Below are positions 1-8,700 of a DNA stretch of 36,715 bases, in pieces. Both the position numbers and the translations under genes were made by a program. Below the pieces are notes generated by a model. It did not search any database. It saw only the letters and a program-made list of their open reading frames with translations, and was not told the origin of the DNA. Within the stretch, counting starts at the first letter, position 1; each line of letters begins with the position of its first letter. The stretch comes from PNAI01 sp964575715. GTDB taxonomy: Bacteria; Pseudomonadota; Alphaproteobacteria; Rhizobiales; Xanthobacteraceae. The DNA is taken from NCBI GenBank assembly GCA_964575715.1, contig CAZNSG010000290.1:1-36715 (forward strand). Reading direction: 5' to 3'.

Positions 1-209
1 TGATGTCGATCGAGCTGATCCTGCTCGCGGTCAACATCAATCTTGTCGCTTTCTCCAGCCATCTCGGCGATATCGTCGGGCAGGTGTTCGCGCTTCTGGT
101 GCTCACGGTGGCGGCGGCCGACGCCGCGATCGGGCTTGCGATTCTCGTGGTGTACTACCGCAACCGCGGCTCGATTGCGGTTGAAGACATCAATTTGATG
201 AAGGGCTGA
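1..209 (+). CDS. nuoK: NADH-quinone oxidoreductase subunit K (NuoK), 3' part only
   Basis: This is the C-terminal two thirds of NuoK, a small three-helix membrane subunit of respiratory complex I. The gene begins before the window. The visible frame gives about 68 residues beginning MSIELILLAVNINLVAFSSH, the second helix with its conserved Glu, followed by the third helix and the family ending VEDINLMKG. The first Met seen here is internal, since the family is about 100 residues long. The stop codon lies one base before the nuoL ATG, so the two are co-transcribed and probably translationally coupled. The call is secure; only the start is missing. Confidence 0.95.
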   Translation, partial: MSIELILLAVNINLVAFSSHLGDIVGQVFALLVLTVAAADAAIGLAILVVYYRNRGSIAVEDINLMKG

Positions 210-210
210 G

Positions 211-2238
211 ATGTATCAGGCGATTGTCCTTTTACCGCTGCTCGGCTCCATCATTGCCGCGGTGATCGCGCTTGCGGGCGCGCGCCAGCGCTTTTCGGGC
301 GGCGCGCCTGCGGCAGCGCACCATCATGCACAGGCAGTGGAGTCCGACTCGCATGACGCGCCGAATGAGCCGCCGGCCATGGGCTCGCGTGCGGCAGAGG
401 TCATTACCACGTCATTGCTGTTCGTCGCGATGGTGCTGTCCTGGATTGCCTTCGTGCGCGTGGGCTTTGGGCATTACGACGAGCGCATTGCGCTGTTTAA
501 TTGGATGGCGTCGGGGGATTTCAAAGCCGATTGGGCGCTGCGCATCGATACATTGACCGTGGTCATGTTGGTGGTGGTGACCACGGTCTCGGCGTTCGTG
601 CACCTTTATTCCATTGGCTACATGGCCGAGGATCCCTATAAACCGCGCTTCTTCTCGTATTTGTCGTTTTTTACCTTTGCCATGCTCGCGCTGGTGACCG
701 CGGACAATCTGGCGCAGCTGTACTTCGGCTGGGAGGGCGTGGGGCTTGCGAGCTATCTCCTGATCGGATTTTGGTACCATAAGCCGGAAGCGAACGCGGC
801 CGCGATCAAGGCCTTCGTCGTCAATCGTATCGGCGATTTCGGCTTTGCACTCGGGATTTTCGCCGTCTTCATGATGATGGGGTCGATCGATCTCGACACC
901 ATATTCGCACAGGCCCCCACGCTTCGGGACAAGACCGTTAATTTCTTCGGTTGGGAGGCCGATGCGCTCACGCTGATCTGCTTGTTGTTGTTCATGGGTG
1001 CCATGGGCAAGTCGGCGCAATTCCTGCTCCACACCTGGCTGCCCGACGCCATGGAAGGCCCGACGCCGGTTTCCGCGCTGATCCACGCCGCCACCATGGT
1101 GACCGCGGGCGTATTCATGGTGGCGCGGCTCTCGCCCTTGTTCGAACTCGCACCGAACGCCGCCGCCTTTGTCACGCTGGTGGGCGCGACCACGGCGATC
1201 TTTGCCGCGACCGTCGGTCTGGTGCAGAACGACATCAAACGGATCGTTGCGTATTCGACCTGCTCGCAGCTCGGTTACATGTTCGTCGCCATGGGGGTGG
1301 GGGCCTATTCGGTCGGCATGTTCCACCTGTTCACGCACGCCTTCTTCAAGGCGCTTTTGTTCCTCGGCTCGGGCTCCGTGATCATGGCAATGCACCACGA
1401 GCAAGACATCCGCATGATGGGGGGCCTGCGCGCGAAAATACCGTTCACCTACTGGACCATGGTGATCGGCACACTTGCGCTGACCGGCTTTCCGCTTACG
1501 GCGGGTTATTTCTCCAAGGATGCGATCATCGAGGCGGCCTATTCCGGGAAGAATATCTTCGCGTTCTATGCTTTTCTGATGACGGTTGCGGCGGCATGCC
1601 TCACTTCGTTCTATTCGTGGCGGCTGATCTTCAAGACCTTCCATGGGGAGCCGCACGACCGGCAGCATTACGAGGCGGCGAAAGAGAGCCCGGTGGTGAT
1701 CCTCATCCCGCTTGGCGCGCTGGCCGCGGGCTGCATTCTCGCCGGCCTGCCATTTAGGGACTTGTTCGCGGGCTATAACGCCGAGAGCTTCTTCCGCGAG
1801 TCGTTGAAGCAAAGCGGCGAAGTTATCGACGCCATGCACCACGTGCCGCTCGCGATCAGCTTCCTGCCGACCGCGATGATGCTGATTGGATTCCTGATCG
1901 CGTGGCATTTCTACATCCGCCGGCCCGACATCCCCGTTGAACTGGCGCGCCAGCACGACGTGCTTTATCGCTTCCTGCTCAACAAGTGGTACTTCGATGA
2001 AATCTATGACGCGCTGCTGGTGCGGCCGACCAAGTGGCTCGGCAGGCTGTTGTGGAAGGGCGGCGATGGCTGGGTGATCGACGGCTTTGGTCCGGACGGC
2101 GTGTCCGCGCGCGTGCTCGATGTTACCCGCAACGTGGTGCGGCTGCAGACCGGCTATCTCTATCACTACGCTTTCGCCATGCTAATCGGAGCCGCGCTGC
2201 TTATCACTTGGTTCATGTTCGCCGGAGGCGTGCGCTGA
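211..2238 (+). CDS. nuoL: NADH-quinone oxidoreductase subunit L (NuoL)
   Basis: NuoL is the distal antiporter-like proton-pumping subunit in the membrane arm of complex I. The 675-residue protein shows the expected conserved charges: Glu175 in YFGWEGVGLASYLL, Lys267 and His274 in GKSAQFLLHTWLPDAMEGPT, and His292 in ALIHAATMVTAGV. The C-terminal part carries the long lateral helix and final anchor typical of NuoL. After the first helix there is a hydrophilic His- and acid-rich loop at about residues 32-58 (AAAHHHA, then ESDSHDAPNEPP). This makes the protein longer than the roughly 613-residue E. coli form; loops of this kind are common in rhizobial NuoL. The ATG is one base after the nuoK stop, and the TGA overlaps the nuoM ATG. 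Confidence 0.97.
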   Translation: MYQAIVLLPLLGSIIAAVIALAGARQRFSGGAPAAAHHHAQAVESDSHDAPNEPPAMGSRAAEVITTSLLFVAMVLSWIAFVRVGFGHYDERIALFNWMASGDFKADWALRIDTLTVVMLVVVTTVSAFVHLYSIGYMAEDPYKPRFFSYLSFFTFAMLALVTADNLAQLYFGWEGVGLASYLLIGFWYHKPEANAAAIKAFVVNRIGDFGFALGIFAVFMMMGSIDLDTIFAQAPTLRDKTVNFFGWEADALTLICLLLFMGAMGKSAQFLLHTWLPDAMEGPTPVSALIHAATMVTAGVFMVARLSPLFELAPNAAAFVTLVGATTAIFAATVGLVQNDIKRIVAYSTCSQLGYMFVAMGVGAYSVGMFHLFTHAFFKALLFLGSGSVIMAMHHEQDIRMMGGLRAKIPFTYWTMVIGTLALTGFPLTAGYFSKDAIIEAAYSGKNIFAFYAFLMTVAAACLTSFYSWRLIFKTFHGEPHDRQHYEAAKESPVVILIPLGALAAGCILAGLPFRDLFAGYNAESFFRESLKQSGEVIDAMHHVPLAISFLPTAMMLIGFLIAWHFYIRRPDIPVELARQHDVLYRFLLNKWYFDEIYDALLVRPTKWLGRLLWKGGDGWVIDGFGPDGVSARVLDVTRNVVRLQTGYLYHYAFAMLIGAALLITWFMFAGGVR

Positions 2239-3746
2239 TGGCGAGCTGGCCGATCCTGTCCGTCACCACGTTCTTGCCGCTGGTCGGCGCGCTGTTCATT
2301 CTAGCGCTGCGCGGCGAGGATGAAGTGGCCAAGCGCAACACACGCTGGGTCGCGCTGTGGACCACGCTCATTACATTCGCCGTCTCGCTCGTTTTGCTGT
2401 GGCGGTTCGATCCGGCGCTGCCTGAATTCCAGTTCGTCGAAAAGCGCGCTTGGCTCGGCGGATACGGCACCTATCACATGGGGGTGGACGGGATTTCGCT
2501 GCCCTTTGTCATTCTGACCACGGCGCTGATGCCGCTGTGCATCGTTGCGAGCTGGCTGACCATCGAGACCCGCGTCAAGGAATACATGGTGGCGTTTCTC
2601 GTGCTCGAGACGCTGATGGTCGGCACGTTCTCGGCGCTCGACCTCGTGCTGTTCTATCTGTTCTTCGAGGGCGGACTCATTCCAATGTTTCTCATTATCG
2701 GCGTGTGGGGCGGGCCACGCCGGGTCTATGCCAGCTTCAAGTTTTTTCTCTACACCCTGCTCGGCTCGGTGCTGATGCTGCTCGCGATCATGGCGATGTA
2801 CTGGCAGGCCAAGACCACGGACATCACGGTGCTGCTGCATCACAATTTCCCGCGCGAGATGCAGAGTGCGCTGTGGCTTGCGTTTCTTGCTTCCTTCGCG
2901 GTCAAGCTGCCGATGTGGCCGGTGCACACCTGGCTGCCCGATGCGCATGTGGAAGCGCCAACCGCGGGCTCGGTGATACTGGCCGCGATCCTGCTGAAGA
3001 TGGGCGGCTATGGATTCTTGCGCTTCTCATTACCAATGTTCCCAATCGCTTCGCATGATTTTGCGCCGCTGATGTTTGCGCTCTCGGTGGTCGCCATCAT
3101 CTACACCTCGCTGGTGGCGCTGATGCAGGAGGATATGAAGAAACTTATCGCCTATTCCTCGGTCGCGCACATGGGATTCGTCACCATGGGCATTTTTGCC
3201 GCGACCGCGCAGGGCGTGGCCGGCGGTATTTTTCAAATGGTGTCGCACGGCATTGTGTCGGGCGCGCTGTTCCTGTGCGTCGGCGTGGTCTACGACCGCA
3301 TGCACACGCGCGAGATCGCGGCCTATGGCGGTCTAGTCAATCGCATGCCGGCCTATGCCGCGGTGTTCATGGTATTCACGCTGGCCAATGTCGGGCTGCC
3401 CGGCACGTCGGGCTTTGTCGGCGAATTTCTCGCGCTGATCGGCACCTTCAAGGTGAACGTTGCGGTCGCAACGCTTGCCACGGTCGGGGTGATCCTGTCC
3501 GCGGCCTATGCGCTGTGGCTCTTCCGCAAGGTCATCTTTGGCACGCTTGAGAAGCCAAGTCTCGCCGGGATCAAAGATCTCAATTATCGCGAGATCGCGA
3601 TCTTTGCGCCGCTGGTCGCGCTGACAATTCTGCTCGGCATCTACCCAAAGCCGGTGCTCGACGTGTCAGCTAGTTCGGTGACGGCGCTCATCGAGAACTA
3701 CCACAAGGCGCTGGGTGCGGCCAAATCGGCGGCCTTGGTCAAATGA
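2238..3746 (+). CDS. nuoM: NADH-quinone oxidoreductase subunit M (NuoM)
   Basis: NuoM is the middle antiporter-like proton-pumping subunit of complex I. The start chosen is the ATG in the TGATG overlap with nuoL, giving 502 residues, the usual family length. A longer in-frame reading inside nuoL is not credible. Glu144 in YLFFEGGLIPMFLIIGVWGG matches the essential Glu144 of E. coli NuoM. Lys223 lies in AVKLPMWPVHTWLPDAHVEAPT, and Lys254 in ILLKMGGYG is the next conserved lysine. SVAHMGFVTMGIF and NVGLPGTSGFVGEF are further family signatures. The product is a multi-helix inner-membrane protein. It is followed after 10 bases by nuoN. Confidence 0.97.
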   Translation: MASWPILSVTTFLPLVGALFILALRGEDEVAKRNTRWVALWTTLITFAVSLVLLWRFDPALPEFQFVEKRAWLGGYGTYHMGVDGISLPFVILTTALMPLCIVASWLTIETRVKEYMVAFLVLETLMVGTFSALDLVLFYLFFEGGLIPMFLIIGVWGGPRRVYASFKFFLYTLLGSVLMLLAIMAMYWQAKTTDITVLLHHNFPREMQSALWLAFLASFAVKLPMWPVHTWLPDAHVEAPTAGSVILAAILLKMGGYGFLRFSLPMFPIASHDFAPLMFALSVVAIIYTSLVALMQEDMKKLIAYSSVAHMGFVTMGIFAATAQGVAGGIFQMVSHGIVSGALFLCVGVVYDRMHTREIAAYGGLVNRMPAYAAVFMVFTLANVGLPGTSGFVGEFLALIGTFKVNVAVATLATVGVILSAAYALWLFRKVIFGTLEKPSLAGIKDLNYREIAIFAPLVALTILLGIYPKPVLDVSASSVTALIENYHKALGAAKSAALVK

Positions 3747-3756
3747 GGACAGGCCG

Positions 3757-5193
3757 ATGAACCAGCTGCTTGCGCTTTGGCCGCTCCTGCCTGAAATCGT
3801 GCTCGCGGTTGGTGCCATGGCGCTGCTCATGTTCGGCGCCTATGGCGGGGAGCGGGCGACCGCGATCATCCAGGTTTCGGCCATCGCCTTGCTCGCGGCT
3901 GCGGCCATTCTTGTCGCCATGCTGCCGGACGGCCGCTTCAGCGGCAGTTTTGCGGCCGATAACTTCTTTGTTGTCGACGACTTTGCGCGTTTTCTCAAAG
4001 TTCTCGCTTTTGCGGGCTCGGCCGTGGCGATCGTGATGTCGCTCGACTATCTTGCCGTCGAGAAGCAACAGAAGTTCGAATATGCCATCCTGATTTTGCT
4101 CTCGACGGTCGGCATGGGAATGATGATCTCGGCCGCCGACCTGATCGGGCTTTATCTCGGCCTTGAGCTGATGAGCCTTGCGCTCTACGTCGTTGCGGCA
4201 TCGAACCGCGATTCCGTGCGCTCGACGGAAGCCGGCTTGAAATATTTCGTGCTCGGCGCGCTGTCCTCCGGCATGCTGCTTTACGGCTGCTCGCTCATTT
4301 ACGGATTCACCGGCACGGTATCCTTCGCCGGCATCGCCGAGGCCTCCAGGCAAGGCGGCATCGGATTGACTTTCGGCCTGGTATTTCTGTTCGCCGGCCT
4401 GTGCTTCAAGATTTCGGCGGTGCCGTTCCACATGTGGACGCCCGACGTCTACGAAGGCGCGCCCACGCCGATCACCGCATTCTTTGCCGCCGCTCCAAAA
4501 ATCGCAGCAATGGCTTTGTTCCTGCGGGTAGCGATTGGTGCGTTTCCCAATATCGTTCCGCAATGGCAGCAAATCATTGTCTTCGTTGCGATCGCCTCGA
4601 TGGTACTTGGCGCTTTCGCCGCGATCGGCCAGCGCAACATCAAGCGGCTGATGGCCTATTCCTCCATCGGACATATGGGATTCGCGCTGATCGGGCTCGC
4701 GCCGGGCACGGCGGGCGGCGTGCAGGGCGTGCTGATCTACATGGCAATCTATATGGCAATGACGCTCGGCACGTTCGCGGTAATTCTCTCCATGCGTCGC
4801 AATGGGGAGATGGTGGAAGAAATCCAGGACTTGTCGGGGCTCGCGCGTTCGAATCCGCCGCTGGCGTTTTTTCTGGCGCTGCTCCTGTTCTCGCTTGCCG
4901 GCATTCCGCCGCTCGCCGGGTTCTTTGCCAAATTCTACGTATTCATCGCCGCCATCGAAGCCGGGCTCTTTACGTTCGCCATCATCGGCGTGCTCGCGAG
5001 CGTGGTGGGCGCCTATTACTATCTTATGATCGTCAAGATCATGTATTTCGACGAACCAGTGCAGGCTTTCCAGCCAATGCCGGTGGAACTAAAGGCTGTG
5101 CTCGGCGTTGCCGGCTTGTTCAATCTTCTGTTCTTCATCTATCCGGCGCCGCTGCTTGAGGCCGCGAGCGCTGCCGCAAAATCGCTGTTCTGA
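3757..5193 (+). CDS. nuoN: NADH-quinone oxidoreductase subunit N (NuoN)
   Basis: NuoN is the third antiporter-like subunit of complex I and the last gene of the nuo operon here. The start is the ATG at 3757, preceded by GAGGA about 7 bases upstream and overlapping the nuoM stop. It gives 478 residues beginning MNQLLALWPLLPEIVL. A start 14 codons earlier, inside nuoM, lacks family support. Glu137 in GLYLGLELMSLALYV is the conserved proton-channel glutamate. CFKISAVPFHMWTPDVYEGAPTP carries the conserved Lys and His, and YSSIGHMGFALIGLA is the later family motif. The TGA overlaps the birA ATG, so transcription very likely continues into birA. Confidence 0.97.
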   Translation: MNQLLALWPLLPEIVLAVGAMALLMFGAYGGERATAIIQVSAIALLAAAAILVAMLPDGRFSGSFAADNFFVVDDFARFLKVLAFAGSAVAIVMSLDYLAVEKQQKFEYAILILLSTVGMGMMISAADLIGLYLGLELMSLALYVVAASNRDSVRSTEAGLKYFVLGALSSGMLLYGCSLIYGFTGTVSFAGIAEASRQGGIGLTFGLVFLFAGLCFKISAVPFHMWTPDVYEGAPTPITAFFAAAPKIAAMALFLRVAIGAFPNIVPQWQQIIVFVAIASMVLGAFAAIGQRNIKRLMAYSSIGHMGFALIGLAPGTAGGVQGVLIYMAIYMAMTLGTFAVILSMRRNGEMVEEIQDLSGLARSNPPLAFFLALLLFSLAGIPPLAGFFAKFYVFIAAIEAGLFTFAIIGVLASVVGAYYYLMIVKIMYFDEPVQAFQPMPVELKAVLGVAGLFNLLFFIYPAPLLEAASAAAKSLF

Positions 5194-5972
5194 TGCGGCT
5201 CGATCCTGCGGTCCTGGCGTCCGGCGCGCAGCTCATTGAGCGCGATAGTGTCGGCTCGACCAACACGGAAGCGCTGGCAATGGCACGCAATGGCGAACAG
5301 GGGCCGTTGTGGATCACCGCGCGCCGCCAGAGCGCAGGCCGCGGCCGGCGCGGGCGCGTATGGGTGTCGGAGCCGGGCAATCTCTACGCCAGCCTGCTGC
5401 TGGCCGATCCATCGCCGCCCGAGCGGGCGGCCGAGTTGTCGTTCGTTGCTTCGCTTGCCGTGTATGATGCGGTTGCCGCGCTTGCCGCCCCGGTCGCGAA
5501 ACAGCTCGCGCTGAAATGGCCCAATGACGTTCTCATCGCGGAGAAGAAATTCTCCGGCATTCTGATCGAAGGCGAGGGCGCTTCGGTGGTGATCGGGATT
5601 GGCGTTAATTGTGTGAATCATCCGAAGAATGCGACGTTTTCGGCCACCGATCTTGCGGCGGCGGGAATTTTTGTGCCGGTCGAGCGATTGTTTGAAATTT
5701 TGTCAGCCACGATGATGCGGCGAATAGCGCAATGGCATCACGGTGAGCGTTTCGAGGCGATCCGCACCGATTGGCTCGCGCGTGCCGCGGGCGTTGGGGC
5801 ACCGATGCGCGTCAAGCATGGGGAAGGCGAGCGGTCGGGCCATTTCGAGACCGTCGATGCGCGCGGGCGGCTGGTCTTGCGGCTGAGCGATGGCACAAAC
5901 GAGACCATTACCGCGGGCGATGTGATGGCGCTCGCTGCCGATCGTTATTCGTTGGCGGCTGTGGAGCGCTGA
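5193..5972 (+). CDS. birA: Biotin--[acetyl-CoA-carboxylase] ligase (BirA, enzyme domain only)
   Basis: BirA makes biotinyl-AMP and transfers biotin to the carrier lysine of biotin-dependent carboxylases in the cytoplasm. The 259-residue protein shows SVGSTNTEA at 19-27, the biotinyl-AMP loop GRGRRGR at 49-55, KWPNDVLI at 108-115 and GILIEG with VIGIGVNC at about 122-140. A small C-terminal SH3-like domain follows. There is no N-terminal helix-turn-helix, so this is the monofunctional ligase and not the bifunctional repressor of E. coli. The ATG overlaps the nuoN stop and rnj starts two bases after its stop. Placement between nuoN and rnj is a recurring arrangement in Hyphomicrobiales. Confidence 0.93.
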   Translation: MRLDPAVLASGAQLIERDSVGSTNTEALAMARNGEQGPLWITARRQSAGRGRRGRVWVSEPGNLYASLLLADPSPPERAAELSFVASLAVYDAVAALAAPVAKQLALKWPNDVLIAEKKFSGILIEGEGASVVIGIGVNCVNHPKNATFSATDLAAAGIFVPVERLFEILSATMMRRIAQWHHGERFEAIRTDWLARAAGVGAPMRVKHGEGERSGHFETVDARGRLVLRLSDGTNETITAGDVMALAADRYSLAAVER

Positions 5973-5974
5973 AC

Positions 5975-7645
5975 ATGGCGGGCGCTACCGGCGAACTGGT
6001 GTTCGCGCCGCTTGGCGGCGTCGGCGAGATCGGCATGAATCTGTCGATCTACGGACTTGGCGATGAGCGGCGGCGGAGCTGGCTCGCGGTCGATCTCGGT
6101 GTGTCGTTTGCCTCGGAGGAGCAGCTTCCCGGCATCGATCTGATCATGCCGGATATTCGCTTTCTGGTGGCGGAGCGGCGCAATCTTGCGGGCCTCGTGC
6201 TCACCCACGCGCATGAAGATCATTTCGGCGCGCTGCTTGATCTATGGCCGCGCTTGCAGGTGCCGGTCTATGCCACGCCATTCACCGCAGCGTTATGGGC
6301 CGCCAAGCGTCTGAGCGAGCCGGGCGCGCCGGAAATTCCCATCAAGCAAGTGGCGCTTGGTTCGCGTTTCAAGATCGGTGCTTTCGACATCGAGCTGGTT
6401 TCGGTCGCGCATTCGATACCGGAATCGAATGCGCTCATCATCCGCACGCCGCACGGCAATGTGCTGCATACCGGAGATTGGAAGCTCGATCCAACCCCGA
6501 TTATCGGCCCGCCGACCGACGAGGCCAAATTGCGCGCGCTCGGCAACGAGGGCTGCCTGGTGCTGGTCGGCGATTCCACCAATGCGGTACGCGAGGGACG
6601 CTCGCCATCGGAACAAGATGTCGCCCGCACATTGGCCGAACTGATCAAATCGGCGCGCGGGCGGGTCGCAGTCACCACATTCGCCTCCAATGTGGCGCGC
6701 CTACGCGCAGTTGCGGATGCTGCGCGCGACTGCGGACGCGAGGTGGTCGTGGTCGGGCGTGCCATGGAACGTGTGGTGCAGGTCGCACGCGAAACCGGCT
6801 ATCTCGACGGCGTGCAGGATTTTCGCGAGATGACGGCTTACGGCTATCTGCCGCCGGATAAGGTGGTGGCCTTGTGCACGGGCAGTCAGGGCGAGGCGCG
6901 CGCGGCGCTCTCACGCATCTCCACGGATGAGCATCCCGAGGTCACATTTTCCAGAGGCGATCGGGTGATCTTCTCCTCGCGGCCAATCCCCGGCAACGAG
7001 AAGGCGATTGGGCGCGTCATCAACGGACTGATCGATCAGGGCGTCGAGGTCATCACCGACCGAACTCATCTCGTGCACGTCTCCGGGCACCCGCGCCGCG
7101 CCGAGCTCGAAGACATGATCTCCTGGGTCAAACCGCAAATCGTGATCCCGGTGCATGGCGAGGCGCTGCATCTGGCCGAGCACGGAGAGCTGGCGCGCCG
7201 CTGCGGTGCAAAGGTCGTGCGCTGCCGCAACGGCGATCTGGTGCGGCTTGCCCCGGGCGTACCAGGGGTCATCGACGAGGTGCCTGCCGGCCGCCTCTAC
7301 AAAGACGGCATACTGCTGGTCGAGGCGGAAGCGATCACGACCGTCGACCGGCGACGGCTCGGCTTTGCCGGTATTGTCACGGTATCGCTCGCGCTCACAA
7401 ACAAGGGGGCGCTGGCCGCCGATCCCGCGCTTGATCTCGTTGGCATCCCGGAACGCAGCGCCGACGGCCAGTCGATGGAAGAGATTGCCTACGACGCCGT
7501 GCTCGCCACATTCGAATCGCTGCCCAAGCCGCGGCGGCGCGATCCGGAGGCCGTGGCCGAAGCGGTGCGGCGCGGCGTGCGTGCCGCAATCGCGGCGCAT
7601 TGGAAAAAGAAACCGATGTGTCGCGTGCAGGTGTTGGAGGTATAG
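5975..7645 (+). CDS. rnj: Ribonuclease J
   Basis: This is an RNase J family protein of 556 residues, a metallo-beta-lactamase/beta-CASP ribonuclease that can act as endonuclease and 5'-to-3' exonuclease on rRNA precursors and mRNA. The zinc motif HAHEDH lies at residues 78-83, followed by HTGDWKLDP and a conserved GDSTNA. The beta-CASP part contains TTFASNVARLR, and the later HVSGHPRRAELEDMI and IPVHGEALHL are typical of RNase J. The chosen ATG is two bases after the birA stop and gives the family start GELVFAPLGGVGEIGMN. A longer reading begins within birA and is unlikely. Alphaproteobacteria often carry RNase J alongside RNase E. Confidence 0.93.
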   Translation: MAGATGELVFAPLGGVGEIGMNLSIYGLGDERRRSWLAVDLGVSFASEEQLPGIDLIMPDIRFLVAERRNLAGLVLTHAHEDHFGALLDLWPRLQVPVYATPFTAALWAAKRLSEPGAPEIPIKQVALGSRFKIGAFDIELVSVAHSIPESNALIIRTPHGNVLHTGDWKLDPTPIIGPPTDEAKLRALGNEGCLVLVGDSTNAVREGRSPSEQDVARTLAELIKSARGRVAVTTFASNVARLRAVADAARDCGREVVVVGRAMERVVQVARETGYLDGVQDFREMTAYGYLPPDKVVALCTGSQGEARAALSRISTDEHPEVTFSRGDRVIFSSRPIPGNEKAIGRVINGLIDQGVEVITDRTHLVHVSGHPRRAELEDMISWVKPQIVIPVHGEALHLAEHGELARRCGAKVVRCRNGDLVRLAPGVPGVIDEVPAGRLYKDGILLVEAEAITTVDRRRLGFAGIVTVSLALTNKGALAADPALDLVGIPERSADGQSMEEIAYDAVLATFESLPKPRRRDPEAVAEAVRRGVRAAIAAHWKKKPMCRVQVLEV

Positions 7646-7662
7646 TGTTTTAGGGACAGCCC

Positions 7663-8067
7663 ATGATCGGTCGCCTCAATCATGTTGCCATCGCGGTACG
7701 CGATCTGGAAGGCGCAGCGCGCGTGTATCGCGATAGGCTCGGTGCCAATGTCTCCGCGCCCGTGCCGCTGCCCGCGCATGGCGTGACCACCGTGTTCGTC
7801 ACGTTGCCCAACACCAAGATCGAGCTGATTGCCCCGCTTGGCGCAAATTCGCCGATAGAAAAATTTCTGGAACGCAATCCGGATGGCGGAATGCACCATA
7901 TCTGCTTCGAGGTCGACGATATAGGCGCCGCGAGGAATCAACTTAAAGTGGCAGGCGCGCGCCTATTGGGCGACGGCGAACCCAAAATCGGCGCGCACGG
8001 AAAACCCGTGCTATTTCTGCATCCTAAGGACTTTTCCGGTACTCTGATCGAGCTCGAGCAGGCCTGA
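7663..8067 (+). CDS. mce: Methylmalonyl-CoA epimerase
   Basis: This enzyme interconverts (2S)- and (2R)-methylmalonyl-CoA, linking propionyl-CoA carboxylase to methylmalonyl-CoA mutase and succinyl-CoA. The 134-residue protein is a vicinal-oxygen-chelate fold of two similar halves. Candidate metal ligands are His7 in LNHVAIAV, Glu54 in KIELIAPLG, His78/His79 in GGMHHICFEV and Glu130 in GTLIELEQ, spaced as in the family. The start is an ATG with AGGGACAG just upstream, 17 bases after rnj. It is four bases from the DUF1467 gene. Other glyoxalase-like proteins share the fold, but length, GGMHHICFEV and context favour epimerase. Confidence 0.88.
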   Translation: MIGRLNHVAIAVRDLEGAARVYRDRLGANVSAPVPLPAHGVTTVFVTLPNTKIELIAPLGANSPIEKFLERNPDGGMHHICFEVDDIGAARNQLKVAGARLLGDGEPKIGAHGKPVLFLHPKDFSGTLIELEQA

Positions 8068-8071
8068 CGCA

Positions 8072-8335
8072 ATGGCAGTCTCGACGTCGATCGCGATCTA
8101 CTTCCTGATCTGGTGGGTCGTGCTGTTCGCGGTGCTGCCCTGGGGTGTGCGCGCGCAGGGCGAGGGCAGGGCCCCGGGTACCGATCCGGGGGCGCCGGTT
8201 ATCACCAACCTCAAAGCGAAGCTGGTCTGGACGACAATCGTGACGACGGTGATCTTCGCCGCGTTCTGGGTGGTCTATACGCGAAGGCTGGTCAGCCTTG
8301 AAGATCTTGCCACGCTATTTGGATTGCTGCGGTGA
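8072..8335 (+). CDS. DUF1467 family two-helix membrane protein
   Basis: This is an 87-residue protein with two predicted membrane helices, about residues 5-25 (rich in I, W, V and L) and about 50-70 (LVWTTIVTTVIFAAFWVVY). They are joined by a polar loop with the conserved sequence PWGVRAQGEG and PGTDPGAPV. This pattern matches the DUF1467 family of alphaproteobacteria, which as far as I know has no assigned function. It starts four bases after mce and is probably the last gene of the nuo-birA-rnj-mce transcription unit, since a strong hairpin follows 45 bases downstream. I can say nothing about its job beyond membrane location. Confidence 0.8.
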   Translation: MAVSTSIAIYFLIWWVVLFAVLPWGVRAQGEGRAPGTDPGAPVITNLKAKLVWTTIVTTVIFAAFWVVYTRRLVSLEDLATLFGLLR

Positions 8336-8379
8336 TTCGAATGCTGCGGTGAGCGCTGCAATGCATCCTCGAATGTCAA

Positions 8380-8416
8380 AAAAATTAGAGCAGAGCGATG
8401 CCCTGCTCTAATTTTT
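8380..8416. terminator. Perfect 14-bp inverted repeat, probable bidirectional terminator
   Basis: The arms AAAAATTAGAGCAG (8380-8393) and CTGCTCTAATTTTT (8403-8416) are exactly complementary around a 9-base loop. A run of A precedes and a run of T follows, so the hairpin would end with a U tract on either strand. It lies 45 bases after DUF1467 and about 285 bases before proS, where a transcript end is expected. The core TAGAGCA also appears in the palindrome at 32203-32308, so it may descend from a dispersed repeat that now serves as a terminator. Confidence 0.75.
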
Positions 8417-8700
8417 CTGTTAGTCTGCCCCCAAACGCGGCACATATTCGAGGTGGCAGTGTGATCGTGAGCTATTGTGATCGTGTACTGTGGAATGTTC
8501 CTACCTAGCTTTGCCGCACTCCTGGATCCATCGAGATTGAGTCTCAGAGCGCGCGAACCGTAGCCAATCAATGGTGTCATGTCATTATCGGGCGAAATGT
8601 TATCCCCTGCCGTGTCTTGCGGATTCTTCGCTTTGTTTTTTTCTTCGCCATTATATTTCAGTCATATAGACTGTGAATCCCGAATACTCACGATAATGTG
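8417..8700. other. Upstream region of proS with 10-bp direct repeats and a small dyad
   Basis: This 284-base non-coding stretch is clearly more AT-rich than its surroundings. TGTGATCGTG occurs twice, at 8460-8469 and 8476-8485, a 16-base period. A short dyad, CAGTC-ATATA-GACTG, lies at 8659-8673 about 30 bases before proS. I do not see a convincing -35/-10 pair or a clear Shine-Dalgarno sequence before proS. The repeats could be an operator or chance. No gene of reasonable length is visible here. Confidence 0.4.

Noticed and set aside
412..2166. A 584-codon open frame on the minus strand opposite nuoL
   Set aside because: Composition is rich in His, Arg, Glu and Gln without any fold-like pattern, typical of the antisense of a GC-rich gene. 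NuoL on the other strand is unambiguous.
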